The notes: generated by a model from the sequence alone, not told the origin. A stretch of DNA of 64,000 nucleotides from Aphodovivens sp036306585 (GCA_036306585.1 JAXJZF010000003.1:49931-113930); one strand, 5' to 3'; positions 1-9,664 are shown, numbered from the stretch's first letter. Numbers and translations are program-made.

Positions 1-223
1 CCGGGTGTATCCATAGATTCACCAGACGCAAAAAAGAATTATATGCCCAAGATGGGAGGTATTCAAGATTGAATTTTCCCCGGTCGCCACGCACACAACC
101 CCACCACAAGTCGGCAGCAGTGCGGCCTCTGCAACGGGGTTTCAACACCCCGCTGCCACATGTCCGGCAACCTACGGCTTTCGGGCACGGCCCGGCGTCG
201 CGCGTCCAGACAGGTTTATTCCC

Positions 224-2311
224 CTAGCGTCCCTTCCGGATGCCGCCCTTGCGACCGTTGGCCTTCGGAGCCGGGCCACGATGCTTGCGGTTCGGGGCGG
301 CTGCGGGACGCATCCCACGGGCCGCCTTCCCGCCGGATGAAGCGTTCTTCGGCGCGGGGCCGTGCGAGGCCCCGGTGCGCTTGCCACCCTTCCCCATCGC
401 GGCGCCTTGGCGCTGCGCGCGTTTCTGACGGGCGCGGAGCTTCTCGCCGGCGATCCCGCGCTTCCCACGGTCCTTGTTCTCCTTATCGGGGCGGACGAGG
501 CAGTTCTCGCCGTAGCCGATGAGATCCGTGCGATTGGCGCGCTGCAGGGCCTCGCGCACCAGTTCGCGGTTGGCAGGGTTGCGATATTGGATGAGGGCGC
601 GCTGCAGCGCTTTCTCATGGGGGCTTCGTGCGACGTAGACCTTCTCCATGGTGCGCGGGTCGAACCCCGTCGCGTACATCACCGTTGCAAGGCTGCCCGG
701 CGTTGGGTAAAAATCCTGCACCTGCTCGGGGTTGAAGCCCATGTCGCGCACGTATTCCGCCAGCTTCACCGCATCGCGCAGCGTGGAGCCAGGATGCGAC
801 GACATCAGATACGGCACCACGTATTGCTCGAGCCCGGCGCGCTCCGTCGCCTGCTGGAACGCCTTGCAGAACCGCTCGTACACCTCGTGGGGAGGCTTGC
901 CCATCACCGCCAGCACGTTATCCGAGACATGCTCGGGAGCCACACGCAGCTGCCCGCTCACATGACGTGCCGTCAGCTCGTCCAGGAACTCGCGCCCATG
1001 GCGCTCGTCAGCCATCACGTAGTCGAAGCGCACGCCCGAGCGGACGAACACCTTCTTCACGCCGGGGATGGCGGAAAGCCTCCGCAGAAGCTCCAGGTAA
1101 TCGCCATGGTCGGCCTCCAGCTGGGCGCAGGGTTGCGGCGACAGGCAGCGTTTGCCCACGCAGGCGCCGCGCTTGAGCTGCTGGCGGCAGGCAGGCGCCC
1201 TGAAATCGGCGGTGGGACCGCCAACGTCGTTAATGTAGCCTTTGAACGCCGGGTCATGCGTCATGGCTTCCGCCTCCGCCACCAGCGACTCGTGGCTACG
1301 AACCTGCACGATGCGCCCTTGATGGAACGTCAGCGCGCAGAAGGCGCACTCGCCGAAGCAGCCGCGGTTGCTGGTCAGGCTGAAGCGCACCTCGGAAAGC
1401 GCGGGGACGCCGCCCGCCGCAGCGTACATCGGGTGGGCGTCGCGCACGTAGGGCAGCGCGTACACCGCATCCATCTCCTCGACGGAAAGCGGAGCGGCAG
1501 GCGGATTCTGCACCACGAATTCGTGGTCGGAGTAAGGCTCCACCAGGCGCTTGCCAGTGAACGGGTCGCTGTTGCGGTACTGCACGGCAAAGCTGCGCGC
1601 ATAGGAGCGGCTCCCCTTCCCCACCTCGGCGAACGGCGGGAGCTCGACGGCGTCGTAGACATGCTCGAGCGACGATGCGCGATACACCGTGCCATCCACA
1701 TACGTGACGTCGCGGATGGAAAGCCCCGAGGACAGCGCGTCGGCGACTTCCACGATGGGGCGCTCGCCCATGCCGTAGATGAGCAGGTCGGCGCCCGCGT
1801 CCAGCAGAAGCGAACGCTTCATCTTGTCGGACCAGTAGTCGTAATGGGCGAAACGGCGCAGACTCGCCTCGATGCCGCCCACGATGATGGGCGTCGATTT
1901 GAACGTGCGGCGGATGAGATTCGAATACACCACCGTGGCATGGTTGGGCCGCAAACCCGCCTGCCCACCCGGCGAATAGGCGTCGCGGTGGCGCTTCTTC
2001 TTGGCGGCGGTGTAATGGTTGACCATCGAGTCCATGTTGCCCGACGACACCAGAAACGCCAAGCGGGGCTCGCCGAGCACCGCGACCGAAGCGGGCTCGT
2101 TCCAATCGGGCTGGGCGATGACGCCCACCTTGTAGCCGCGCGCCTCCAGAAGGCGCGTGATAATGGCCATGCCGAACGACGGATGGTCCACGTAGGCATC
2201 GCCCGATATGTACACGAAATCGCACCGGTCCCACCCGCGCTGCTCCATGTCCGCGCGGCTCACGGGCAGAAACGCCTCGGCACCCGGCGCGGCTGTCGTC
2301 TTCTTCGGCAT
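224..2311 (-). CDS. ygiQ: YgiQ family radical SAM protein (UPF0313)
   Basis: Full-length 695-residue member of the YgiQ/UPF0313 radical SAM family. An N-terminal B12-binding-like region (about residues 25-280) precedes the radical SAM core. The core carries the Cx3CxxC cluster motif CFGECAFC near residue 315, which should bind the [4Fe-4S] cluster that cleaves SAM. A second Cys-rich stretch follows near residue 375 (ACVGKRCLSPQPC). The last 90 residues or so are very basic and low in complexity (Lys/Arg/Gly), suggesting nucleic-acid or ribosome contact. The substrate of the family is not established. It is the last gene of a tight run, 21 bases after the lipid kinase. The start ATG at 2311 has a GGAGGA-like site just upstream. 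Confidence 0.9.
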   Translation of the reverse strand: MPKKTTAAPGAEAFLPVSRADMEQRGWDRCDFVYISGDAYVDHPSFGMAIITRLLEARGYKVGVIAQPDWNEPASVAVLGEPRLAFLVSSGNMDSMVNHYTAAKKKRHRDAYSPGGQAGLRPNHATVVYSNLIRRTFKSTPIIVGGIEASLRRFAHYDYWSDKMKRSLLLDAGADLLIYGMGERPIVEVADALSSGLSIRDVTYVDGTVYRASSLEHVYDAVELPPFAEVGKGSRSYARSFAVQYRNSDPFTGKRLVEPYSDHEFVVQNPPAAPLSVEEMDAVYALPYVRDAHPMYAAAGGVPALSEVRFSLTSNRGCFGECAFCALTFHQGRIVQVRSHESLVAEAEAMTHDPAFKGYINDVGGPTADFRAPACRQQLKRGACVGKRCLSPQPCAQLEADHGDYLELLRRLSAIPGVKKVFVRSGVRFDYVMADERHGREFLDELTARHVSGQLRVAPEHVSDNVLAVMGKPPHEVYERFCKAFQQATERAGLEQYVVPYLMSSHPGSTLRDAVKLAEYVRDMGFNPEQVQDFYPTPGSLATVMYATGFDPRTMEKVYVARSPHEKALQRALIQYRNPANRELVREALQRANRTDLIGYGENCLVRPDKENKDRGKRGIAGEKLRARQKRAQRQGAAMGKGGKRTGASHGPAPKNASSGGKAARGMRPAAAPNRKHRGPAPKANGRKGGIRKGR

Positions 2312-2332
2312 GTTTCCTCCTTGCCCGCGAAA

Positions 2333-3271
2333 CTAGCGTGTGAAACACGAGCCATCCGGCGCGATGACGCTCAGCGCCGAAGGCTCAATGGAAACTTCGT
2401 AACGGGTGCCGCTCAAAGGCTCCCCGTCTATCTGGACCGGAAGCGGCGAAGCGAATTCCAACGTCGCCGTGCGCGCCTGGAACGATTCTATCTCCCGGAA
2501 GCGGCGATGCCTGCCGCTTTTCGCGCAGAGGAACACCAGGCCCGCCTTCAGCGTGCCCACCGGCGCATGCGCGATGCACACGTCCAGAAGGCCGTCGTCG
2601 AAGCGCGCATCGGGGCACACGCGGAAGCCCCCGCCGTAGGTGGGTCCCACCTGCACCGCGCACAGGACGACCTCCAAGCTGCGCCGATCGCCGCCGAATC
2701 GCGCCTCGAGCCGATAGCTTCCCAGATGATGGAGCAGCTGGTCGATGCCGCTTTGCAGGTACAGCGGCAGCCCCGTGGCGCCGGTGCGCTCCCTGCGTTC
2801 GATGGTGTCAAGGGCGATGGCAGCATCGAGGCCGAACGAGAGCGTTTCCATGAAGGGAACCCCGTTGCACACGCCCACATCGGCAATGCGGCGCGGGGCG
2901 GTTTCCAGCTGGACGACCGCTTCCTCGAGCGCCTGCCCCATCCCGATCGCACCGGCGTAGTCGTTGCCCGACCCGGCGGGAATCACGCCCAGAACCGGCC
3001 GCCTGCCCGCCGGCACCTCCATGAGGCCGCCGACCACCTCGTGCACCACTCCGTCGCCGCCAAGGGCGATCACGGTTCCATAGGTTGCCGCCGCCGCTGC
3101 CAACTCGCAGGCATGCCCCGAGCGGGTGGTGAGCAGCATGGTGAGATCATCGCCCAAACGCCGGCGCAGCAGGCGCTCGGCCCGCATAGCGATGACCGCA
3201 CCTTCCCCATGGCGCGCGGCGGGGTTCACTATGAGCAGCGTCTTTCCGTCAAGCATCCGAGGCATCCCCAC
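2333..3271 (-). CDS. Diacylglycerol/lipid kinase family protein (DagK/YegS-like)
   Basis: A 312-residue lipid kinase of the DAGK catalytic family. The nucleotide-binding motif GGDGVVHEV lies near residue 70, and VIPAGSGNDYA near residue 100 is the second diagnostic block. The length is normal for YegS/DgkB-type enzymes. It is expected to phosphorylate diacylglycerol or a related lipid at the inner membrane face using ATP, recycling lipid for phospholipid synthesis. The exact lipid cannot be read from sequence. An internal ATG at residue 6 (MLDGKTLLIVNPAA) could be the true start. It sits between the flavodiiron protein and ygiQ on the same strand with gaps of about 20-35 bases, so it is probably cotranscribed. 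Confidence 0.88.
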   Translation of the reverse strand: MGMPRMLDGKTLLIVNPAARHGEGAVIAMRAERLLRRRLGDDLTMLLTTRSGHACELAAAAATYGTVIALGGDGVVHEVVGGLMEVPAGRRPVLGVIPAGSGNDYAGAIGMGQALEEAVVQLETAPRRIADVGVCNGVPFMETLSFGLDAAIALDTIERRERTGATGLPLYLQSGIDQLLHHLGSYRLEARFGGDRRSLEVVLCAVQVGPTYGGGFRVCPDARFDDGLLDVCIAHAPVGTLKAGLVFLCAKSGRHRRFREIESFQARTATLEFASPLPVQIDGEPLSGTRYEVSIEPSALSVIAPDGSCFTR

Positions 3272-3304
3272 GATCGGCGGCCTCCGTGCGGCGCCTAGGC
3301 GCCG

Positions 3305-4492
3305 CTAGCGGGGGCGCACCGCCTCGACGATGCTCGACTGGAGCTGGGACAGATACCCCTCGTCTTCCACCCACTGATGAGAAAGCGTCCCCAAAGGCAT
3401 CTCGAAACCGCACTGCTCGAGCACTTGCGCCACCTCGTCGGGACCGTTGGTGCCCCATCCGTACGATCCGAAGGGGATACCGACGCGCCCGTTCCAACCG
3501 CCCTTGGGGGAAAGTCCCTTCAGGTAGCACAGAAACGCCGCCACGGTGGGCATCATCCCGTTGTTGAGCGTCGGGGAGCCCACGGCGATGTAGCGGGCGG
3601 ACAGCACCTCGGTCATGATGTCGGAGATATGGTTGACCTTCAGGTCGAACAGGCGAGCGGGCACCCCGCATTCCACAAACGCCTCGACGATCTCGCGCGC
3701 CATGGCCTCGGTGGTGTGCCACATCGAATCGTACACCACGATGGCGTAGTCCTCGGGTTCAAGCGAGCTCCACCGCTCGTAGGTCTTCAGGATCTCGGGA
3801 ACATGGCTGCGCCAGATGACGCCATGGCTGGGGGCGATCATATCGATGTCGAGCCCGCTCAAAGCTCCCAGCGCCTTCGCCACATGACGCGAGTAGGGCA
3901 TCACGATGTTGGCGTAGTACTTCTTCGCCTGGGCGAGCACTTCAGGCAGACCCGCTTCATCGTCGAAGCGCTTCGAGGAGGCGAAATGCTGGCCGAACGC
4001 GTCATTGGAGAACAGGATGCGATCCTCGGGGCAGTAGGTGACCATGTTGTCGGGCCAGTGCACCATCACCGTCTGCGTGAACTGCAGCGTGCGCGCGCCG
4101 ATGGAAAGCCTATCCCCCGTTTTAACGGGCACGTAGCCTAGATCGCCGTAATGGGCAGTGAGGCCCTTCACGCCATGGGGCGCACTGCAGTAGATCTTGG
4201 CGTTGGGAGCAAGCTCGTGGATGGCGGGCAGAGCGCCGGAATGGTCCTGCTCCACGTGGTTGGCGATGACGTACTCGATCTTGGACGGATCGATGATCTC
4301 GCCGACGCGCTCCAGGAGCTCGTCGGCGAACCCGGGCTTGCAGGTGTCGATGAGCGTGGGGTGCTCGTCCATGATGAGGTAGGCGTTGTAGGTCGATCCC
4401 CTGTCGGTGGTGTATCCGTGGAAGTTGCGCTCGTTCCAATCGATACCGCCCACCCAGTAGATGCCCGGCTTCACTTCGACAGCATGCAACAT
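3305..4492 (-). CDS. Flavodiiron protein (A-type flavoprotein, oxygen/NO reductase)
   Basis: A 395-residue flavodiiron protein. The metallo-beta-lactamase-like domain (about residues 1-250) has the di-iron motif HVEQDH at residues 79-84, with later ligand candidates in MVHWPDN, NDAFGQH and PSHGVIW. A flavodoxin domain for FMN starts near residue 255. Such enzymes reduce O2 to water or NO to N2O in the cytoplasm of anaerobes; which substrate is used here is not decidable. I chose the ATG at 4492 over an upstream start because GGAGGA lies 7 bases before it and the resulting N-terminus (MLHAVEVKPGIYW) is typical. It begins 2 bases after the trigger-factor-like gene ends, so the two are cotranscribed. 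No rubredoxin domain is fused. Confidence 0.93.
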   Translation of the reverse strand: MLHAVEVKPGIYWVGGIDWNERNFHGYTTDRGSTYNAYLIMDEHPTLIDTCKPGFADELLERVGEIIDPSKIEYVIANHVEQDHSGALPAIHELAPNAKIYCSAPHGVKGLTAHYGDLGYVPVKTGDRLSIGARTLQFTQTVMVHWPDNMVTYCPEDRILFSNDAFGQHFASSKRFDDEAGLPEVLAQAKKYYANIVMPYSRHVAKALGALSGLDIDMIAPSHGVIWRSHVPEILKTYERWSSLEPEDYAIVVYDSMWHTTEAMAREIVEAFVECGVPARLFDLKVNHISDIMTEVLSARYIAVGSPTLNNGMMPTVAAFLCYLKGLSPKGGWNGRVGIPFGSYGWGTNGPDEVAQVLEQCGFEMPLGTLSHQWVEDEGYLSQLQSSIVEAVRPR

Positions 4493-4494
4493 GT

Positions 4495-5790
4495 CTACTC
4501 CTCCGTTTCGGTGATGTTGGCGTGCTCCACCAGCCACTTGTTCGCGCGCAGGCGCTCCGCGGCCTCGCGCAGCACGAACCCGCGGCCGCTGTCCTCAAGC
4601 TGGGAGCGGATCATCTTCGGATCAGCATCTCCCATCTCGGCGCACGCCTCGGTAATGTCGTCTTCGGTGATGGCAAGGCCCTGGTGGCGGAACACGGCGT
4701 CGAGCGCGTATCCCTGCACCAGCATTTCGCGGGTATGCAGCATCATCATCATGTTGAACTGCTGCTCGCCGCCCTGCTGTTCCAGGAACTGGTCGAACGT
4801 CATGCCCTGGCGGGCGACATCGGCGCGCAGGTTGTTCATGAGGCTGCGGCTCATCGCCTCGTACACCTCATCGGCGATGGAGCCCTTGAAGCGCGATGCG
4901 GCCTCAGCCGCAGCCGCCTGGCGCTTGCGGTCCTCGTGCTCTTTGACGCGCTGCTTGAGCAGGCTCTCCTCGATGCCCGCGCGCATGCTGGCCAGGTCCT
5001 TGTAGAACGGCATGAACCTGCGGACCCACTCGTCGTCGATCGTGGGGGTCACGGTCTTCTGGATCTCCAGGATGGTGATCGTGGTGGTGAACTCGGAAGT
5101 GATCGAGTTGCCTTCCGCGTCGATGTCGGGCGCCTCGAACGAGAACGTTTTGGTCTCCCCCACATCCATGCCGATGACTCCCTCGTCGAAGCCCTCGGGC
5201 ATGTAGCCCTGGCCTGTGACGTACGTGCGGCCCTCGGTGGCGAGCGGCCCCACTTCCTCGCCGTTGGAGCGGAACGCCTTCATCTTAATCTTGCAGCTGT
5301 CTCCCTTGCGCACCGGATGCGGGTCGTCAGCGACGTATTCGGTGTAGGCGTCGGCCATCTGCGCGATCTGGGCGTCCACCTCCGACTCGTCAACCGTGAG
5401 CTTCGGGACGGTGATGTCCACGGGGTCGTAGGAGGTCAGCTCGTAATCGGGCTTGGGCGTGATCGTCACTTCGAACTGGAACGTCTGACCGCGTTTGAGG
5501 GCGGATTTCGGGGTGACGGTGGGCGGGAACGCCGGGATGATACCGGTCTTGTCCACGGCGAAGGGCATCATGGCCTCCTGCGCTTGGGCGCTCACCACCG
5601 CGTCGAGGTCGCGGATGCCCATGCGCTCTTCTGCCACCTGGGCAACCGTCTTGCCCTGCTCGGGGCGCAGGTTCATCTGCGCCGCGAACGCGAGATGCGC
5701 GCTGTTGAGCACCTTTGCCACTTCGCCGGTGGACGCCACGGCACTCACGAGCACCTTGCCGCCCTCGAGTTTTTTCTGGGTGATCTTCAT
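4495..5790 (-). CDS. Trigger-factor-like chaperone lacking the ribosome-docking signature
   Basis: A 431-residue trigger factor homologue. It shares the order N-domain, FKBP-like PPIase (about 150-235) and helical C-domain with the canonical protein at 26087-27427. Both carry the block LTSYDPV before the PPIase. Where the canonical protein has GFRKGKAPREVLEKQVG, this one reads LRPEQGKTVAQVAEERMG, so the ribosome-binding GFRxGxxP signature is gone. It may work as a free chaperone or holdase rather than at the ribosomal exit tunnel (inference). The start ATG at 5790 has GGGGAG upstream; a longer reading frame to 5922 has no such support and lies over the promoter. It heads the flavodiiron / lipid kinase / ygiQ run. 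Confidence 0.85.
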   Translation of the reverse strand: MKITQKKLEGGKVLVSAVASTGEVAKVLNSAHLAFAAQMNLRPEQGKTVAQVAEERMGIRDLDAVVSAQAQEAMMPFAVDKTGIIPAFPPTVTPKSALKRGQTFQFEVTITPKPDYELTSYDPVDITVPKLTVDESEVDAQIAQMADAYTEYVADDPHPVRKGDSCKIKMKAFRSNGEEVGPLATEGRTYVTGQGYMPEGFDEGVIGMDVGETKTFSFEAPDIDAEGNSITSEFTTTITILEIQKTVTPTIDDEWVRRFMPFYKDLASMRAGIEESLLKQRVKEHEDRKRQAAAAEAASRFKGSIADEVYEAMSRSLMNNLRADVARQGMTFDQFLEQQGGEQQFNMMMMLHTREMLVQGYALDAVFRHQGLAITEDDITEACAEMGDADPKMIRSQLEDSGRGFVLREAAERLRANKWLVEHANITETEE

Positions 5791-5828
5791 AGGTACGACT
5801 CCCCTTGTCTTCGAATGCATTGTTGGCC

Positions 5829-5843
5829 ATTGTAGCGCACCTG
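5829..5843 (-). promoter_or_regulatory. Promoter element shared by both trigger factor genes
   Basis: Read on the minus strand, the 15 bases CAGGTGCGCTACAAT end in a -10-like TACAAT at 5829-5834, about 40 bases before the trigger-factor-like start. The identical 15 bases lie upstream of the canonical trigger factor (27515-27529), and the last 10 recur before pcrA (51503-51512). No good -35 box is visible, so the TGCGC just before the hexamer may compensate. This is inference from position and repetition. Confidence 0.55.
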
Positions 5844-5935
5844 CCCAGGGCACGGGCGGCGCCGAAACGGTCGAATGCGCGGAAAGAGGCCGGCCGGGAG
5901 CGTTGACGTAGATGGGATGCATCGGCGCCCGGGTA

Positions 5936-8900
5936 CTACTCGTTGGATTTCAGGCTCTCCACCATGTCGATGCGCTGGAGTTTGCGATGCATGACCAGCA
6001 TCACCAGCACGGTGAACGCCAAAGTGAGGACGAACGCGATGACGAAGCTTGCCGCATGAATCTCACGGCCGAACATCACCTGGTCCACTTCGGCGGTCTG
6101 CACGACGAAGGCCTCCAGGAAGATGCCCAGCACCAAGCCGACCGCCGCACCGATGACGGAGAGGATCATCGTCTCACGGAAAATGTAGTCGTTCACTTCC
6201 TTGCGGGTGAAGCCAAGCACCTTCAGCGTGGCGATCTCGCGCGCACGTTCGGCTATGTTGATATTGGTGAGGTTGTACAGCACCACGAATGCCAGCGCCG
6301 CCGCCGCCACGATGAGCACGACCACCACCGAGTCGACGCTGGTGAGCATCGTGCGATAGGAGCCGATCTGCTCGTCGTTGTAGGTGACGGTCTTGACGCC
6401 CGGCGCCTCCAGCAGCTGCTCGGAAAGGCTCGCTCGCGCCGCTTCGTCATCGGTGGTCTGCGCATAGACGGTGTCCCACGCTGGTTCGGAGCCGAACGCC
6501 TCGCGGTACAGCGCGGGCGTGATGAACAGGTATTGGCTCACGTAATTCTCCATGATGCCCGCTATGGGCAGACTCACCGGATCGCCCATCGCATTCCCGA
6601 TGGCGTCTTGACGGTAGACGTCGATGTCGTCACCCACATCCAAGCCGAGCTCGTGCGCCAGCTTCTCGCTGACGATAACGCCCTCATCGGAAAGAGCAAG
6701 CGACGCATGGCCCACGCGCTCGCGCATGATCACGAAATCGCACATTCTGCCGGGGTTCTCGGGGACGATCAGCTCGAGCCGCTGGTCTTTAGCGCCTTCC
6801 TCCACCGCTAGCACGCTGGCGGTATGCAGCCACTCGTAGTCCGACACGGCGGATGGATCGGCGTCCAGCACGTCCTCGACGCTGGCTTGCGATGACTCCA
6901 TGCCATCGTCCACGCGCACCACCATGCTGTACTGGTAGATTTGGTAAAACTGCTTGTCGATGATGTCGTTGATGGCGTTTTGCAGGCCTAGGCCCGTCAG
7001 CAGAAGAGCCGTGCAGCCCGCAATGCCCACAACCGCCATGAAGAAACGCTGCTTGTACCGGAAGATGTTGCGCGCCGTGACCTTCCACGAGAACGAGAGG
7101 CGGCTCCATAGCGGGCGGATGCGCTCGAGCAGGATGCGCTTGCCGGCTTTCGGGGCGCGCGGCTGCATGAGCGCCGCCGGCGATTCGCGCAACGTGGAAT
7201 AGGCTGCCGCCCAGGTGGCTACCAGGGTGATGCCGATGGACAGCCCCGCCGAGAGCGCCGCGATGCCCGGATCGATGGGTGTTGGCCGCTGCGGAATGGC
7301 GTAGACGATGGAGTAGGCGTTCATTATGAAATACGGCAGAAACTGGGTGAGAGCGGCGATGCCCACAAGCGCGCCGATGCCGCTGGCGGCAAGCGCGTAG
7401 ATGAGGTATTTCGAGGTGATGCGCGCCTTGCCGAACCCGAGCGCCTTGTGGGTGCCGATGAGCACGCGCTCCTCCTCCACCATGCGCGTCATGGTGGTGA
7501 GCGACACCAAAGCCGCCACTAGAAAGAAGATGAACGGGAACACCTGGGCGATCTGGTCGATGCGGTTCGCATCCGATTCGAAGCTCTCGGCTCCGATGAG
7601 CTTGGCACGATCGAGCACGTAGAACTGCGGACGCTCGATGTCGTCGATCTGGCGCTGCGCGTCGGCGAGCTGCTCCTCGGCATCGGCGAACTCGCGCTGC
7701 GCTTGGTCGTAAGCCTCCTCGTATTCGGCGAGGCCGCTTTCGTATTCCGCCAGGCCTTCCTGGTAGTCGGCCTCGCCCTGGACGGTTTGCGCGCGGCTGC
7801 TTTCCAGCTGGGCCGCGGCGGCGTCGAGCGTTGCCTGGGCTTGGGCGAGCTGCTCCTGCGCCTGCGCGCAGGCAGAATCGATCTGCGCTTGCGCTTGGGC
7901 GAAGTACTCCTCGGAAAGGCCCGCGGTCTGCCGGTCGATCCGGCCGATGCCGTCCTCGATCTGCGCCTGGGTTTCCACAAGGCCGGCGCGCTGCTCCTTC
8001 AGATCCTCCAATTGGGTCCGCTGCCCCTGCAGGGCGTCGCGTTGGGAGCACGCTTGCACGTACTGCTCGTGAAGGGGGCTTCCCGCCTGATCGGCGCCAA
8101 GCCCTTCCAACTGCTCGATGACTTGATCCGCCTGGGCCAGCCCATCATCCACGGCAACGAGGGCGGCGTCGATGTCGGGCACCTGCGCGTCGATGGCGGC
8201 GATGCCCCCGTTCACCTGCTCGAGGCTTGCCTGCAGATCGGAGCGCTGCGCCCTCGCCTGCTCGTATGCCGCCTTCCCCTCGTCGAGCTGCGCTTGGCGG
8301 ATCGCGAGCTCATCCTCAGCCGCCGCCCTCTGCGCGGCAAGCTCGGCGACACCGTCGTCGTATTCCGCCTGGCCGTCGGCAACCTGCTCGCGACCCGACG
8401 CAAGCGCTGCCTGCGCTTCGCGAAGCTGCGCTTCGGCATCGTCGAGCTGGGCCTTGGCATCGGCGAGCTCGGCTTCGGCATCGGCCTTCTGCTGGAGGTA
8501 GTCATCGTATTCGTCGTCGAGCTCGCGCTGAGCCTCGCCGGCGACGGCGTCGTAGCGCGCTGTGTTGAAATCGTCTTCCAGCGCTTCCAAGCGCTCCGTC
8601 ACGGCGGCGACCGCCTGGTCGTATTCCTCGCTCGATGCGGGCAGGTCCCGCGCGCCCTCCACCGTGATGAACGCTTCGGTGTAGGGCAGGTCGTCCACGA
8701 ACGTTTGGGTGGGCACATAGGCGAACTGGTCGACCTCGCCGCTGCCCAGCGAGGAGGTGCCCAGATTGGTCGGAGACGCATAGTAGGAATCGCGCACGAA
8801 GCCGGTGACGGTGAATTCGGCGGCCTTCAGCGTGTCGGAAAGTTCCCCCGTGCCCTCGGTAAGGACGACCTTGTCCCCCACCGCCACGTCGGTGTCCATC

Positions 8901-9370
8901 ACCACGTCCTCACCCAGCAGGCATTCGCCCACTTCATCGGGCCATTCGCCTTCAGTGAGCACCAATCGGTTGATATAGCCTGCATCGCTGGAGCACGCTG
9001 ACACGCCGTCGGATACATCGCTCGCCTTCGCGGCATCGACATCAAAGGAATGGATGCGCAGCACGTACTGGCTGCCGTCGATTTCGGAAACCGCATCGGT
9101 TTCATAGGCGGGCATGACCGCCTCCACGCCCTCCACCTGGCGCAACTCTTCGATTTCAGCATCCGACAGGCCGAGCGTCGACATCACGCGGATATCCATG
9201 AGGTTGGTTCCATCGAAGTTCTGATCAGCCGCAATCTTCATATCAGGCGCGGACATGCGCAGGCCCGCATAGAATCCGGCGCCTAACGCTGCGATTACGG
9301 CAATGGCAACGAACCGCCCCAGTGTCTGGCGAACCGAACGTCGAATCTCTTTGTTGAATGCGCTGGCCAC
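5936..9370 (-). CDS. Large ABC-type permease (FtsX/MacB-like) with long periplasmic coiled coil
   Basis: About 1144 residues with two FtsX-type permease modules. One membrane helix near the N-terminus (FVAIAVIAALGAGFYAG) leads into an extracytoplasmic domain. A long Ala/Glu/Gln-rich coiled coil follows (about residues 280-600, with many repeats of the A-E-A-Q-L-D type), then three membrane helices. A second half repeats the pattern and ends with three helices. This is the layout of permeases that work by mechanotransmission rather than classical transport. No ATP-binding partner lies next to it, so the ATPase must be elsewhere. I prefer the GTG at 9370, with AGGAAG 7 bases upstream; the open frame extends to 9424. 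Substrate unknown. Confidence 0.85.
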   Translation of the reverse strand: MASAFNKEIRRSVRQTLGRFVAIAVIAALGAGFYAGLRMSAPDMKIAADQNFDGTNLMDIRVMSTLGLSDAEIEELRQVEGVEAVMPAYETDAVSEIDGSQYVLRIHSFDVDAAKASDVSDGVSACSSDAGYINRLVLTEGEWPDEVGECLLGEDVVMDTDVAVGDKVVLTEGTGELSDTLKAAEFTVTGFVRDSYYASPTNLGTSSLGSGEVDQFAYVPTQTFVDDLPYTEAFITVEGARDLPASSEEYDQAVAAVTERLEALEDDFNTARYDAVAGEAQRELDDEYDDYLQQKADAEAELADAKAQLDDAEAQLREAQAALASGREQVADGQAEYDDGVAELAAQRAAAEDELAIRQAQLDEGKAAYEQARAQRSDLQASLEQVNGGIAAIDAQVPDIDAALVAVDDGLAQADQVIEQLEGLGADQAGSPLHEQYVQACSQRDALQGQRTQLEDLKEQRAGLVETQAQIEDGIGRIDRQTAGLSEEYFAQAQAQIDSACAQAQEQLAQAQATLDAAAAQLESSRAQTVQGEADYQEGLAEYESGLAEYEEAYDQAQREFADAEEQLADAQRQIDDIERPQFYVLDRAKLIGAESFESDANRIDQIAQVFPFIFFLVAALVSLTTMTRMVEEERVLIGTHKALGFGKARITSKYLIYALAASGIGALVGIAALTQFLPYFIMNAYSIVYAIPQRPTPIDPGIAALSAGLSIGITLVATWAAAYSTLRESPAALMQPRAPKAGKRILLERIRPLWSRLSFSWKVTARNIFRYKQRFFMAVVGIAGCTALLLTGLGLQNAINDIIDKQFYQIYQYSMVVRVDDGMESSQASVEDVLDADPSAVSDYEWLHTASVLAVEEGAKDQRLELIVPENPGRMCDFVIMRERVGHASLALSDEGVIVSEKLAHELGLDVGDDIDVYRQDAIGNAMGDPVSLPIAGIMENYVSQYLFITPALYREAFGSEPAWDTVYAQTTDDEAARASLSEQLLEAPGVKTVTYNDEQIGSYRTMLTSVDSVVVVLIVAAAALAFVVLYNLTNINIAERAREIATLKVLGFTRKEVNDYIFRETMILSVIGAAVGLVLGIFLEAFVVQTAEVDQVMFGREIHAASFVIAFVLTLAFTVLVMLVMHRKLQRIDMVESLKSNE

Positions 9371-9664
9371 TGCCACTCTTCCTGACGTCTCCCTGCCTCT
9401 TCGATGATACACCATCGAAATCACGGGCCCTCACCGGAGAAATCTTCGTTGCCCGGACGAAACCTTCTCTGGCATCGCAGGCCGCAAGCTCAAAGCGGGC
9501 ACTAGACATTCGGTTTTCAATCAAAGAAGAACATTGATTCGCAACGCCGATTCGAATGCGGCGCATAGTGCGGCGAAGGCATGTCATGCGCATAGCCCCC
9601 GTAAAGCAGTTTCGCCGGCCCGAGGGCCGGCGAAACAGTAACGGTTCCAGATTATGGGACGCCG
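9371..9664. other. Intergenic region between the permease and rplW
   Basis: About 290 bases without a supportable gene. It holds the ribosomal-operon terminator (9609-9636) and must hold the permease promoter, but no convincing -35/-10 pair was found. Confidence 0.6.
9609..9636 (-). terminator. Hairpin terminator after rplW
   Basis: A perfect 12-base stem (GTTTCGCCGGCC pairing with GGCCGGCGAAAC) around a 4-base loop lies 28 bases beyond the rplW stop on the minus strand. The following bases (ACTGCTTTACG) are only weakly T-rich, so termination strength is uncertain. It marks the end of the ribosomal transcript at rplW. Confidence 0.7.

Noticed and set aside
362..3298. 978-codon open frame on the plus strand
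   Set aside because: It is antisense to ygiQ and the lipid kinase, both clear families; its His/Arg/Ala-rich product is typical of a high-GC shadow frame.
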